From the NCBI GenBank assembly GCA_003248935.1, contig QFQF01000009.1, positions 62,001 to 126,000 of the forward strand: DNA of 64,000 bases, in the 5' to 3' direction. Positions within the stretch are counted from its first letter, which is position 1; every line of letters begins with the position of its first letter. Position numbers and translations under genes: made by a program. The notes below the pieces were generated by a model that did not search any database, was not told where the DNA came from, and saw only the letters and a program-made list of their open reading frames with translations. This DNA is from Sphingobium sp. Its GTDB lineage: Bacteria > Pseudomonadota > Alphaproteobacteria > Sphingomonadales > Sphingomonadaceae. Shown in pieces: positions 26,168 to 35,028 of the stretch.

Positions 26168-28261
26168 ATGGGGGCGCTTGTGAGCATCTGGATAATCGCG
26201 GCATCGGCGGCGGGCATGGCGTCTGTACCGGCGCCGGCGGATCCGCAGCAGGTGGAACGCAAGCTGGACGAGGAGATCGTCGTCACCGGCCAGCGTCCGA
26301 CCTTCAAGACCGAAGTGGTGCAAGTCGGCGCATTCCGCAATCAGTCGATCCTGGACACACCCGCCAGCATTGCCGTCATCCCCAAGGCCCTGCTCGACGC
26401 GCAGGGCGCGACGGGGCTGGAGGAGGCGCTGCGCAACGCGCCCGGCGTCACGCAGCAGGCGACCAGCCCGACAACCAGCAACAATTTCGTGTCGCGCGGC
26501 GTGCTGATGAACGCCCGCACGAATTATCGCCTGAACGGCGCCCTCCAGATCATCAACCTGAGCCCAGTGCCGATCGAGAACAAGCAGCGCGTGGAACTGC
26601 TGAAGGGGGTATCCGCCCTTTATTACGGCCTCGCCACGCCGTCTGGTATCGTCAACGTCGTGACCAAGCGCGCGGGCGACAGGCCGGTCAGCAATGTCTT
26701 CATCAACGGTGATGCCGAAGGCAGTCTGGGCGCGGGCTTCGACATCGGCCGGAAATTCGGTGGCAACGATCAGTTTGGCGTCCGCATCAATGGCTATTCC
26801 GCGCATGTCGAAACGCCGATCGACGGGGTCAACGGCAGTCGCTACCTCGCCAGCGGCGCATTCGACTGGCAGCTTTCCGAGCGGCTGTCGCTGAAGCTGG
26901 ATGTCGAGCATTACCGGCGCGCCACCGACGAGCCGGGCGGCATCTCACTCGCCGCGTTCCAGTTGCTCGACGACGTGCCGAACCCGCACAGCCGCTACGC
27001 ACCCAGCAACGCGCCCTACCGCACCTGGTCGACCAACGTGCTGGGCCGCGCCGATTACGCCCTGGGTGACGCATGGTCGATCCGCGCCGAGGCGGGGCTG
27101 GCCCAGTCGAGGAGGCAGCGCAGCCGGGCGGACTTCAGTTTCACAAACGCCACAACCGTGGCGAGCGGCGCGGGACGGATCGCGGGCAACTTCACCCCCG
27201 ACCAGGAATACCGGAACGAATATGTACGGACCGAGATTGCCGGGAAGCTGCCGACCTTCGGCGTCGAGCATGAACTGCTGTTCGGCTTTGCCCGCAACCG
27301 GCAGGTGCAGGAAGGACAAAATCAGCGGAACTACACCGCCGTCGCGCAGAATTTCTATGACCCGCGTCGGATCGATTTCAACGATCTGGTCTTCACCACC
27401 ACCCGCTTCCTGGCGGGCAGCGTCAACATCGACACGGGCTTCTACATGCTGGATATCGCCCATGTCGGCGAGAAGCTCCTGCTGATCGGCGGCGTGCGGC
27501 GTGTCCTCTATGATACGGAGGACAGCAGCGGCGATTACCGCATGAAGGCATGGACGCCGACCGGGGGCGTCGTGTTCAAGCCCACGGACACGTCCAGCCT
27601 CTATGCCACCTATATCGAGGGACTGGAGAGCGCGGGCACGGCGCCTACGGGCACGACCAACGAGGGAGACATCCTCCGCCCTGTGCTGAGCAAGCAGATC
27701 GAGGCAGGCGCACGGATCGAGGTGGCGGGGGCGCTTGCGAGCCTTGCCTATTTCCATATCGACCGGGGACTGGGCTATATCGACGCCGCCAACACCTATG
27801 TGGTCGATGGCCGCGCGATCCACGAAGGCGTGGAGGCTTCGCTTCAGGGCAATGTGACGCCACAGCTGTCGGTGGCGCTGGCCGGACAGTATCTGAAGGC
27901 CACACAGCGCGAAACCGGCGTCGCCGCGCAGGAAGGGAAGCGGGTGGACAATACGCCGCGCTGGTCGGCGTCGCTGTTTGCCGAATACCGGCCGGCCGCG
28001 CTGCCCGACTTTGGCGTGAACGCAGGCATGTACTACACCGGACTGCGCTATGCCGATGCGCTGAACGCCTACCGGATGCCAGCCTACACCACCTACAGCC
28101 TCGGCGCGAACTACCGGCTGAAGATGGCGGGCGACCGGTCGATGATGCTGCGGATCAACGGAGACAATCTGACGAACAAGCGCTACTGGTCGACAGGCGG
28201 AACGATCTTCTACGTCGGCCTTGCGCGACAGGTACGCTTCTCCGCCAGCGTGGATTTCTAG
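26168..28261 (+). CDS. TonB-dependent siderophore receptor
   Basis: A 697-residue receptor without an STN domain. A leader (about 1-22) is followed by a TonB-box-like EEIVVTGQR (about 35-43), the plug (LDTPASIAVIPKALLDAQGA near 62-81, RVELLKGVSALYYGLATPSG near 142-161) and a barrel ending RQVRFSASVDF. The motif VVTKRAG after the plug is typical of siderophore receptors. Divergent from the PepSY-flavodoxin-FNR fusion; together they form a ferric-siderophore import and reduction pair under a likely iron box. Confidence 0.9.
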   Translation: MGALVSIWIIAASAAGMASVPAPADPQQVERKLDEEIVVTGQRPTFKTEVVQVGAFRNQSILDTPASIAVIPKALLDAQGATGLEEALRNAPGVTQQATSPTTSNNFVSRGVLMNARTNYRLNGALQIINLSPVPIENKQRVELLKGVSALYYGLATPSGIVNVVTKRAGDRPVSNVFINGDAEGSLGAGFDIGRKFGGNDQFGVRINGYSAHVETPIDGVNGSRYLASGAFDWQLSERLSLKLDVEHYRRATDEPGGISLAAFQLLDDVPNPHSRYAPSNAPYRTWSTNVLGRADYALGDAWSIRAEAGLAQSRRQRSRADFSFTNATTVASGAGRIAGNFTPDQEYRNEYVRTEIAGKLPTFGVEHELLFGFARNRQVQEGQNQRNYTAVAQNFYDPRRIDFNDLVFTTTRFLAGSVNIDTGFYMLDIAHVGEKLLLIGGVRRVLYDTEDSSGDYRMKAWTPTGGVVFKPTDTSSLYATYIEGLESAGTAPTGTTNEGDILRPVLSKQIEAGARIEVAGALASLAYFHIDRGLGYIDAANTYVVDGRAIHEGVEASLQGNVTPQLSVALAGQYLKATQRETGVAAQEGKRVDNTPRWSASLFAEYRPAALPDFGVNAGMYYTGLRYADALNAYRMPAYTTYSLGANYRLKMAGDRSMMLRINGDNLTNKRYWSTGGTIFYVGLARQVRFSASVDF

Positions 28262-28308
28262 ATGGGCGCCTGATCGACCGGCAGGTTCCGCATTGGGAGG
28301 CGATATAG

Positions 28309-29058
28309 ATGATGCGTACCGATGCTGCGTTCGCCTTCAAGACGGCCATTGTCATTATCGTCGCCCATGCGATCGCCTACTTGGCGCATGAATATAGCCA
28401 CAGCTTCGCAGCGTGGGTTTCCGGTTACATGGAGAATCCGCTGGCGCTTGATTACGGGGGAATAAACCCCGGCAACCTCGTGTTCCTGTCGGATGTCGGC
28501 GACAATGTGCAATACGACCCGATTATGGATAGCGGCCATGGTCTTACGGCTGCCGCGATCGCGCTGGCCGGTCCTTTTGTTGGCAATGCCCTTCTTTACG
28601 CCGGTCTGTATGCAACGACGGGGTTTTCCCGACCCAGAGACTCCCTCGCGTCTTCATTGCTGTTCTGGATGCTGGCCATGTGCGCCGGAAACGTCTGGAG
28701 CTATGTCCCCATGCGCGCGCTCACGACGCACGCCGACATCGCTATCGCGGCCCAAGGCCTGCGCATCAGCGTGCTTGCCCTGTTTCCTTTTCTGCTCGTT
28801 CCCTCGCTGTTCATCGCCTATCATTTCTTCGCAAAAGTCTGCCCTCTGTTCATTCCCGCGATCACGGCGGGCCGAGCCGCGCGTACGGCGCTCCTGGTCT
28901 CGATGACAGCCATATGGTTCTTCATGCTGTTCGGCGGCGTGGGGTTGTCCGGAAGCTACGGCCCGATTTCCCAGACGCTCTCGGTTGTCTCGGAGGCTTT
29001 GTGCCTGCCTCTGGCGATCACATGGCTGTGGAAAAAATGTGCGCGCGCGCACGCCTGA
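28309..29058 (+). CDS. Polytopic membrane protein with HEYSH motif (M50-like)
   Basis: A 249-residue protein with about six hydrophobic segments. The first contains HEYSH (residues 27-31; AYLAHEYSHSFAAWVSGY), an HExxH zinc-protease signature in a membrane helix, and the second membrane region reads AIALAGPFVGNALLYAG, reminiscent of the AGP-N segment of M50 site-2 proteases. The usual third-helix NPxxxxDG ligand motif is not evident. GGGAGG lies 8 bases before the ATG. It starts 47 bases after the receptor gene on the same strand. It could be an intramembrane protease or a relative without activity; the function is not established. Confidence 0.6.
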   Translation: MMRTDAAFAFKTAIVIIVAHAIAYLAHEYSHSFAAWVSGYMENPLALDYGGINPGNLVFLSDVGDNVQYDPIMDSGHGLTAAAIALAGPFVGNALLYAGLYATTGFSRPRDSLASSLLFWMLAMCAGNVWSYVPMRALTTHADIAIAAQGLRISVLALFPFLLVPSLFIAYHFFAKVCPLFIPAITAGRAARTALLVSMTAIWFFMLFGGVGLSGSYGPISQTLSVVSEALCLPLAITWLWKKCARAHA

Positions 29059-29138
29059 TGAACGAGCCGGTCATTTCGCTCGCTCTGCAATACAGGCCTT
29101 TGGTCGAATAGAGATGCGACCTCCCCGCAACTCGCTCC

Positions 29139-29690
29139 TCAGCCCCGGCAATCCTCGACCACGCGGGCGATTTCCGGCCATGCGGGTACGACCACGCGGG
29201 GAAGCCCCGCGACCTCGATCGCGAAGCGGCCGCGGCTGAACGCGATCTGGTCGAGGGCGGCGTCGCCCGCCGCCCGGGTCGCAAGCACATGCGGCATCGA
29301 CGCACCGTCCGGCGTCGTCGGCCACTGCACGGCGCCGAAGGTGGTACGCACGATCATCGGCGCATTGGCGGGCATCGATGCCCCCGTGCGGGCGACGACG
29401 ACCTGTCGCGTGGCACGCGCGCAGCGCACGGAGAGCAGCGGCGCGCTGCCCGCGGGGCCGAACTGTGCGACCGGGCCGTCGGGTCCGGGGCGATAGATCC
29501 AGTCGCCCGGAGTCAGCGGGGCGTCCTGCCAGTCGGCGGTCGCCGCCGGAGCCGGCGCGGCGGGCGCAGGTGCCGGGGACGGCGCGGGAAGCGGAGCGGA
29601 CGGCGCGGGCGAACGGGGAGCGACACAGGCCGCCAGCGCAAGGCTGAGCAGGCTGGGAGCGAGCAGCGGCGCGCGGGCGAACATCGACAT
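29139..29690 (-). CDS. Proline/alanine-rich lipoprotein, function unknown
   Basis: A 183-residue predicted lipoprotein. The leader ends LALAAC with Cys22, followed by a low-complexity Pro/Ala linker (about 25-50) and a C-terminal domain (about 55-183) with two cysteines (VRCARATRQVVVAR and the final DCRG) that could form a disulfide. It is 38 bases downstream of tilS on the same strand. I know of similar uncharacterised proteins in sphingomonads, but no function. Confidence 0.65.
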   Translation of the reverse strand: MSMFARAPLLAPSLLSLALAACVAPRSPAPSAPLPAPSPAPAPAAPAPAATADWQDAPLTPGDWIYRPGPDGPVAQFGPAGSAPLLSVRCARATRQVVVARTGASMPANAPMIVRTTFGAVQWPTTPDGASMPHVLATRAAGDAALDQIAFSRGRFAIEVAGLPRVVVPAWPEIARVVEDCRG

Positions 29691-29728
29691 GCCTCTCCTA
29701 TGGCCCAGCCCCGCATCGGCCTCAACCG

Positions 29729-30730
29729 CTATTGCGCGCCGTCTGTCCCTTCCGCTTCACCACCGGCCCGATCCCCGACCATACGCCGGGGCGGTGCCGG
29801 AGCGATCGTCCAGCGGGCTCCCCCGCGCAGCAACCAGTCGCCCAGGCTCGCCTGACCGCCCGCGCGCAGCGTGGCGACGACATGATCGAGCGTGTCCCCG
29901 CGCGGCGTGGACGCGGCGGGATCGGCCAGTGCCACCATCCGCAACACCAGACGGCGCTGCACCTCCCTTGGATAATCGGTATCGGTCAGCACCCAGCCCG
30001 CTCCGGAGGCGGCGAGGTGACCGGCCGCGATCCGGTCGCTCAGCCAATCCAGCGCCTCCTCCGCCTCCGCCAGCGCGGCGGCGCTGCGGGTGGCGGCCAC
30101 CGGGTCGAGCCAGTCGACGTCCCCCAGGCGCGCGCGCATCGCGGCACGGTCGAAGCGCGGGTCCGCATTGCTCGGGTCGATCGCGACCGGCATTCCGGCC
30201 CCGTCGGCCAGCGCCGCCAGTTCCGCCTTCCGCCAGTCGAGCAGCGGACGCAGCACGACCCCGGAGCGGCCGCGAACGCCCGCCATCCCGCCGACGCCCG
30301 ATCCCCGATTGAGGCGCATCAGCATGGTTTCAAGCTGATCGTCGGCATGATGCGCGGTCAGCAGCCAGTCCAGTCCCCGCGCCACCCGCCATTCCTCCAG
30401 CAGCGCATAGCGCGCCGTGCGGGCCGCGGACTGGAGATTGCCGGTGATGGGACGTTCCGGACGCAAGGTCGCGTGCCTTAATCCGTGGTCCGCACACCAG
30501 CGGCCGACGGTCTCAGCCTCCGCTGCGCCGTCGGCACGCAGGCCATGGTCGACGGTGGCCGCCTCCACCATGCCGGGAAAGGCGGCATCGGCGAGCAGAA
30601 GCAGCGCCATGCTGTCCGGGCCGCCCGATACGGCGACACCCAGCCTGCCGGGCGCGTCCCGCCCGGTCAGCCTTTGCAGCGCCGCCGTGAACCGTTGAAC
30701 GTCGGCGGCGTCAGGCGCCGCACTTGGCAC
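29729..30730 (-). CDS. tilS: tRNA(Ile)-lysidine synthetase
   Basis: A 333-residue N-type ATP pyrophosphatase that converts the wobble C of tRNA-Ile(CAU) to lysidine. The PP-loop SGGPDSMAL is at residues 35-43, and the family motif LLTAHHADDQLETMLMRL is near 122-139. It is short compared with E. coli TilS, lacking most of the C-terminal recognition domain, as is common in alphaproteobacteria. The start overlaps the end of cpoB by 20 bases, a usual arrangement in sphingomonads. Confidence 0.93.
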   Translation of the reverse strand: MPSAAPDAADVQRFTAALQRLTGRDAPGRLGVAVSGGPDSMALLLLADAAFPGMVEAATVDHGLRADGAAEAETVGRWCADHGLRHATLRPERPITGNLQSAARTARYALLEEWRVARGLDWLLTAHHADDQLETMLMRLNRGSGVGGMAGVRGRSGVVLRPLLDWRKAELAALADGAGMPVAIDPSNADPRFDRAAMRARLGDVDWLDPVAATRSAAALAEAEEALDWLSDRIAAGHLAASGAGWVLTDTDYPREVQRRLVLRMVALADPAASTPRGDTLDHVVATLRAGGQASLGDWLLRGGARWTIAPAPPRRMVGDRAGGEAEGTDGAQ

Positions 30731-31604
30731 GCGTGCGGCCCTTGTCCATCATCGTGCGCAGGCTGGTGGACAAAGTGGCGCCGTAGACCTGCTCCATCTC
30801 GCCATAGACCTTGCAGGCCTCCGACGCCTTCTTGAGCTGGATCAGCGATTCACCGAGCCAGGCGAGACTGTCGGCGGCGCGGTCACCCTTCGGCCGCTTC
30901 TGGTAGTTGTCGTAGAGGGTCTGGGCGGCGAGCGCCGGCTTGCCGTCGTCGAGATAGGCGCGGCCAAGCAGGTTCGCGGCGCGGCTGGCGACACCGGACG
31001 ACGCGTATTTGTCGACGGTCGCCTTCAGCTGCTCCTGCGCCTCCGGATAGAATTTCGCATCCCACAGGCGAAAGCCGTAGCTGTAGGCGTCTGACGCCGC
31101 ATCGCCGGTATTGGGCCGCTCGACGGCGGCGACCGCCGTGCGGCGCGCGTCGCTGGCACCGGCCGGAGCGGGCGGCCTGGGCGCGGAGGCCGTGCCACCC
31201 GGCGCCGGGTTGGGCGGCACGGTGACGGAGGCGGGCGCGGCGGCGCTCTGCTCGGCCTTATATTTGTTGAACGCCTCCTCCAACTGCTTGAGGCGGTAGG
31301 CGTTCTGTTCGGTCTGGCCGGTCAGGCTGGCCAGCTGCCCCTCCAGCGCGTCGACGCGTGCGGTGAGGTCGGTGAGCGGGGTCGACGCGGGCGTGCCGGG
31401 GGTTATCGGCGCGGTCGGCTGCCGGGTGATCTCCGGCTCGATCGGCGCACCGCCCGGAAATACCTTCCGCTGGACGGCGCGCATTTCCTTTTCCAGTCGA
31501 TCGACGCGGGTCTCGACCGGCACGGACTGCGCATAGGCGGGAACCGCGAGCGCGACCAGCGACGCCATGGCCAGGCAGGAAGAACGGAGGGACAGGTGAC
31601 GCAT
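30711..31604 (-). CDS. cpoB: Tol-Pal system protein CpoB (YbgF)
   Basis: A 297-residue periplasmic protein that coordinates peptidoglycan synthesis and outer-membrane constriction with the Tol-Pal complex. A signal peptide (about 1-25) is followed by coiled-coil segments (RVDRLEKEMRAVQRKVFPGG, about 33-52; LTDLTARVDALEGQLASLTGQ, about 81-101) and a C-terminal TPR region (about 165-290) with AYSYGFRLWDAKFYPEAQEQ. The two coiled-coil blocks separated by a Pro-rich linker are longer than in E. coli YbgF. tolB and pal are not in the window. Confidence 0.88.
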   Translation of the reverse strand: MRHLSLRSSCLAMASLVALAVPAYAQSVPVETRVDRLEKEMRAVQRKVFPGGAPIEPEITRQPTAPITPGTPASTPLTDLTARVDALEGQLASLTGQTEQNAYRLKQLEEAFNKYKAEQSAAAPASVTVPPNPAPGGTASAPRPPAPAGASDARRTAVAAVERPNTGDAASDAYSYGFRLWDAKFYPEAQEQLKATVDKYASSGVASRAANLLGRAYLDDGKPALAAQTLYDNYQKRPKGDRAADSLAWLGESLIQLKKASEACKVYGEMEQVYGATLSTSLRTMMDKGRTRAKCGA

Positions 31605-31667
31605 GAATGATCCTCGGTCGAAAGGCGACGGCCAAGCATAGCCGCTTTGAACGGCCGGTAAAGCCGA

Positions 31668-32516
31668 TCAGCGGGCGGCGGGCGGCGAGCCGGGCTGCGG
31701 GGAAGACGCCGGGGTGGCGGGCACCGGCGCAGGCGCAGGCGGGCGGGCAAGCAGTGCGGCGGCGCTGATCGGGAAATCCGCGATCGTCCGTTCCGCCGTG
31801 CCGAGCGCGGGCACCGGACGGCCGCCCACGGTCACGGCCAGCGCATCGGGACGCCCGGTCAGGATCATCGGATTGTTGGCGTTGGCGGGCACGGTGAAGC
31901 TTTCCCCCTTCGCCATCTGCTTTTCATACAGGCGTTCGCCCGCCTGATCGTAGATGCGCAGCCAGACGGCATCGGTGGCGGTCAGGACGACCGGCCCCTC
32001 GGCCGGTGCGGGCCGTTGCGGCGCTGCCGACGCGCGGGCCGGCTGTCCGGCAGGCGCGTTCGCCGCGACCTCGGCCGCCGGTTCCTCGACCGGGGGCGTG
32101 AACATCTGCGTGCGCCAGATACCGTAGGCGGCGGCAAGGACCAGCGCGATGACGGCGGCGGTCCAGGCCAGCGCGCGCGGCGGCACGCGGGCGGGATCGG
32201 CCGGTTCGAACGTCTCGTAACGGGCGGAATGGCTGTCGGACCCGAGTTCGCGGCGCACGTCCTGCGCAATCACCGTCTCGTCCATGTCGATGGCGCGCGC
32301 GTAGGCCCGCGCGAAACCCACCGCATAGGGAATGCCCGGCAGGGCGGAGAACTCGTTGCGTTCAAGCACCTCGAGCTGGCGGATGGGCACGCGCGTACGC
32401 GTCGCCACCTCCTGCAACGTCAGGCCGAGCGCTTCCCGCCCCCTGCGGAGCTTGTCGCCCGGACGATCCATGTCCAGCGTACCTTGTTGTTCCATAACGT
32501 CTTTTTTTTCAGCCAT
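31668..32516 (-). CDS. RodZ-like HTH membrane protein with DUF4115
   Basis: A 282-residue protein. An N-terminal Xre-type helix-turn-helix (about 20-85; LRRGREALGLTLQEVATRTR), one membrane helix (about 116-134, ALAWTAAVIALVLAAAYGIW), and a C-terminal periplasmic DUF4115 domain (about 175-262). This is the architecture of RodZ, the cytoskeletal partner of MreB in cell-shape control; it may equally be a generic member of that family. The start has GGGG upstream and is followed by an eight-A run in codons 3-5, a potential slippage site. Confidence 0.78.
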   Translation of the reverse strand: MAEKKDVMEQQGTLDMDRPGDKLRRGREALGLTLQEVATRTRVPIRQLEVLERNEFSALPGIPYAVGFARAYARAIDMDETVIAQDVRRELGSDSHSARYETFEPADPARVPPRALAWTAAVIALVLAAAYGIWRTQMFTPPVEEPAAEVAANAPAGQPARASAAPQRPAPAEGPVVLTATDAVWLRIYDQAGERLYEKQMAKGESFTVPANANNPMILTGRPDALAVTVGGRPVPALGTAERTIADFPISAAALLARPPAPAPVPATPASSPQPGSPPAAR

Positions 32517-32633
32517 GCCCCGACCCCGGGTGCCGCGCCTGCGACCTGCGCTGTTGTTTCATCGCTCCATGGGCCTGTCAACGCTAGAACCGGGAAAAGG
32601 GGTGCCGGCCCGCCGCCCGCACCCACGTGGGGC

Positions 32634-34904
32634 TCAGCTCAGGTCCACCTTGTGCGCGGCCGCCCATGCCTCCAGCACCGGGCGCGCGTTCGTGGTGCCG
32701 TCCGCCAGCAGGCGGCTCATCTCCCCCTTCAGCGGCGCAAGATCGAGCGAACGGATCATCGCCTTGACCGGACCGACCGACGCGGGCGTGATCGACAGCC
32801 GCCGCACGCCAAGGCCAAGCAGCGCCATCGCCTCCATCGTCCGGCCGCCCATCTCGCCGCAGACGCCGACAGGCACCGCATACTCGCCCGCCGCCTTCAC
32901 CACGCGCGCGAGGAAGCGCAGAATGGCGATGCTGAGCCAGTCATAGCGCTCCGCCAGCTTGGGATGGGCGCGGTCGGCCGCGAACAGGAACTGGGTAAGG
33001 TCGTTGGTCCCGATCGACAGGAAATCGAGCCGGGGCAGCAGCAGGTCGAGCACCTCCGCCAGTGCCGGTACCTCCAGCATCGCGCCGTAGCGCACGGCGG
33101 CGGGCAGCTTCTTGCGCTGTCCGGCGAGCCAGGCGCGCTGGTTCTCGATCAGCTCCTTGGCCGCATCGAACTCCCAGGGTTCGGAGATCAGCGGGAACAT
33201 GACATGCAGCGTCTTGCCCGCCGCCGCCTCCAGCAGCGCGCGCGCCTGCGCCTTCATCAGGCCATCACGGTCGAGCGCCAGCCGCAGGGCGCGCCAGCCC
33301 ATCGCCGGATTGTCCTCCACCATGTCCTCGTCCTGCCGCATGTAGGGCAGCGCCTTGTCCCCGCCGATATCGACCGTTCGAAAGATCACCGGGCGGTCCC
33401 CCGCCGCGTCCAGAACGTCCTTGTAGAGACGCTGCTGGCGCTCGCGCTGCGGCAGGGTGGCGGAAACGAGGAACTGGAACTCCGTCCGGAACAGGCCGAT
33501 GCCGTCGGCGCCGACCACGTCGAGCGCGTTCGCATCCTCCCGCAGCCCGGCGTTGACCATCAGCTCGATGCGCTCGCCGTCCTTCGTGACAGGTGGCAGG
33601 TCGCGCAGCGCGGCGAAGGCGGCGCGCCGCTTCTGGGTCAGCGCGAGCCTCGTCTCGAACGCCTCGTCCATATCGGCGCTGGGCCGGACGATCAGGTGAT
33701 TTTCCGTCACGTCCATCAGGATCAGGTCGCCCTCGTTGACGAGGCGGCGGATGTCATGGACGCGGCCCAGCACAGGCACGCCCATCGCCCGCGCGACGAT
33801 GGTGACATGGGCGGTCAGCGACCCTTCCTCCAGGATCACGCCCTTCAGGCGGCGGCGGTCATATTCCAGCAGTTCGGCGGGACCAAGGTTGCGGGCGATC
33901 AGGATCGTATCCTGGCGCAGGCCGAGTTGCGCGGCGGTGCCAAGCTGACCCGACACGATGCGCAGCAGCCGGTTCGCCAAATCCTCCAGATCGTGCATCC
34001 GGTCCTGAAGCAGCGGATCATCGATCTGGCGCATCCGCATGCGGGTGCGCTGCTGCACGCGCTCGATCGCCGCCTCGGCGGTGAGGCCGCTGTCGATCGC
34101 CTCGTTGATCCGGCGCGACCAGCCCTCGTCATAGGCGAACATCTTGTAGGTCTCGATCACCTCCTGATGCTCGCCATCGCCGCCGAATTCCGACGCACCC
34201 GCCATCCGCTCGATCTGCTCGCGCATGCGGGCGAAGGCGGAATAGACCCGCTGCCGTTCCGCCTCCGTATCCTCGGCCACGGTATGCTCGATGGTGATCC
34301 GCGGCTGGTGGAACACGGCATGGCCGCGCCCCATGCCCATGACGAGCTGAAGCCCGGACTGCATGCTGGGCCCGGTTTCCTGCACCCGGCTGTCCAGCGG
34401 ATTCTCGTCGGCGAGGCCCGCATTGGCGATCAGTTCGGCAATGACCATGGCGACCGTCTGAAGCGCCTCGATCTCGATCTCCTCGTAGCGGCGCGGATCG
34501 ACATGCTGGACGCACAGCACGCCGATCGACTGCTGCCGCCGGACGATCGGCACGCCCGCGAAGCTGTGGAACAGTTCCTCCCCGGTCTCGGGAATGTACG
34601 CGAAGTCGGGATGGGTCGCCGCCTCGTCCAGGTTCAGCGTCTCGACATTGGCCGCGATCGTGCCGACCAGACCCTGCCCCATGGCGAGCTTCGCGACATG
34701 CACCGCCTCCTGCTTCAGGCCGCGGGTGGCGAACAGTTCCAGCACCCCCTCGCGCAGAAGGTAGATCGAGCATACCTCGCTCGACAGTTCCTCGCCGATG
34801 ATCTCGACGACCTTGTTCAACTTCTGTTGCGCTGCGAAACGAGACGCCATAAGCTCGTGCAGTCGGTTGAGTATCTTGCGGGCTGCTGTCGCGGGTGAGG
34901 TCAT
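32634..34904 (-). CDS. ptsP: Nitrogen-PTS enzyme I (EI-Ntr), PEP-protein phosphotransferase
   Basis: A 756-residue EI-Ntr. The GAF domain (about 20-160, QSIGVLCVQH) is followed by the HPr-binding helical domain (about 180-330), a phosphohistidine domain with the active His in TAHVTIVARAMGVPVLG (about residue 364), and the C-terminal PEP-binding barrel with FRTEFQFL, FRTVDIGGDKALPY and the catalytic Cys in GVCGEMGG (about 680). It passes phosphate from PEP to NPr and EIIA-Ntr to link nitrogen and potassium status to metabolism. No other PTS gene is in the window. Confidence 0.95.
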   Translation of the reverse strand: MTSPATAARKILNRLHELMASRFAAQQKLNKVVEIIGEELSSEVCSIYLLREGVLELFATRGLKQEAVHVAKLAMGQGLVGTIAANVETLNLDEAATHPDFAYIPETGEELFHSFAGVPIVRRQQSIGVLCVQHVDPRRYEEIEIEALQTVAMVIAELIANAGLADENPLDSRVQETGPSMQSGLQLVMGMGRGHAVFHQPRITIEHTVAEDTEAERQRVYSAFARMREQIERMAGASEFGGDGEHQEVIETYKMFAYDEGWSRRINEAIDSGLTAEAAIERVQQRTRMRMRQIDDPLLQDRMHDLEDLANRLLRIVSGQLGTAAQLGLRQDTILIARNLGPAELLEYDRRRLKGVILEEGSLTAHVTIVARAMGVPVLGRVHDIRRLVNEGDLILMDVTENHLIVRPSADMDEAFETRLALTQKRRAAFAALRDLPPVTKDGERIELMVNAGLREDANALDVVGADGIGLFRTEFQFLVSATLPQRERQQRLYKDVLDAAGDRPVIFRTVDIGGDKALPYMRQDEDMVEDNPAMGWRALRLALDRDGLMKAQARALLEAAAGKTLHVMFPLISEPWEFDAAKELIENQRAWLAGQRKKLPAAVRYGAMLEVPALAEVLDLLLPRLDFLSIGTNDLTQFLFAADRAHPKLAERYDWLSIAILRFLARVVKAAGEYAVPVGVCGEMGGRTMEAMALLGLGVRRLSITPASVGPVKAMIRSLDLAPLKGEMSRLLADGTTNARPVLEAWAAAHKVDLS

Positions 34905-35028
34905 AGCCCATCGCTAACAGAAAGCCGCCACGCATTCCAACGTCGATCTCGCCCAAACGGGTAGCGGAAAAATGTAGTCCGTTCGTCCTAGTCCTTGTCG
35001 GATTGCGACGTAACCTAAGGGGATCCTA

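Noticed and set aside
32490..32516. Programmed slippage at the eight-A run at the start of the RodZ-like gene
   Set aside because: The zero frame is already complete and normal, and neither other frame gives a sensible product.
32016..34898. A 960-codon open frame on the plus strand opposite ptsP
   Set aside because: ptsP on the other strand has all expected active-site motifs; the antisense frame has low-complexity composition and no domain.
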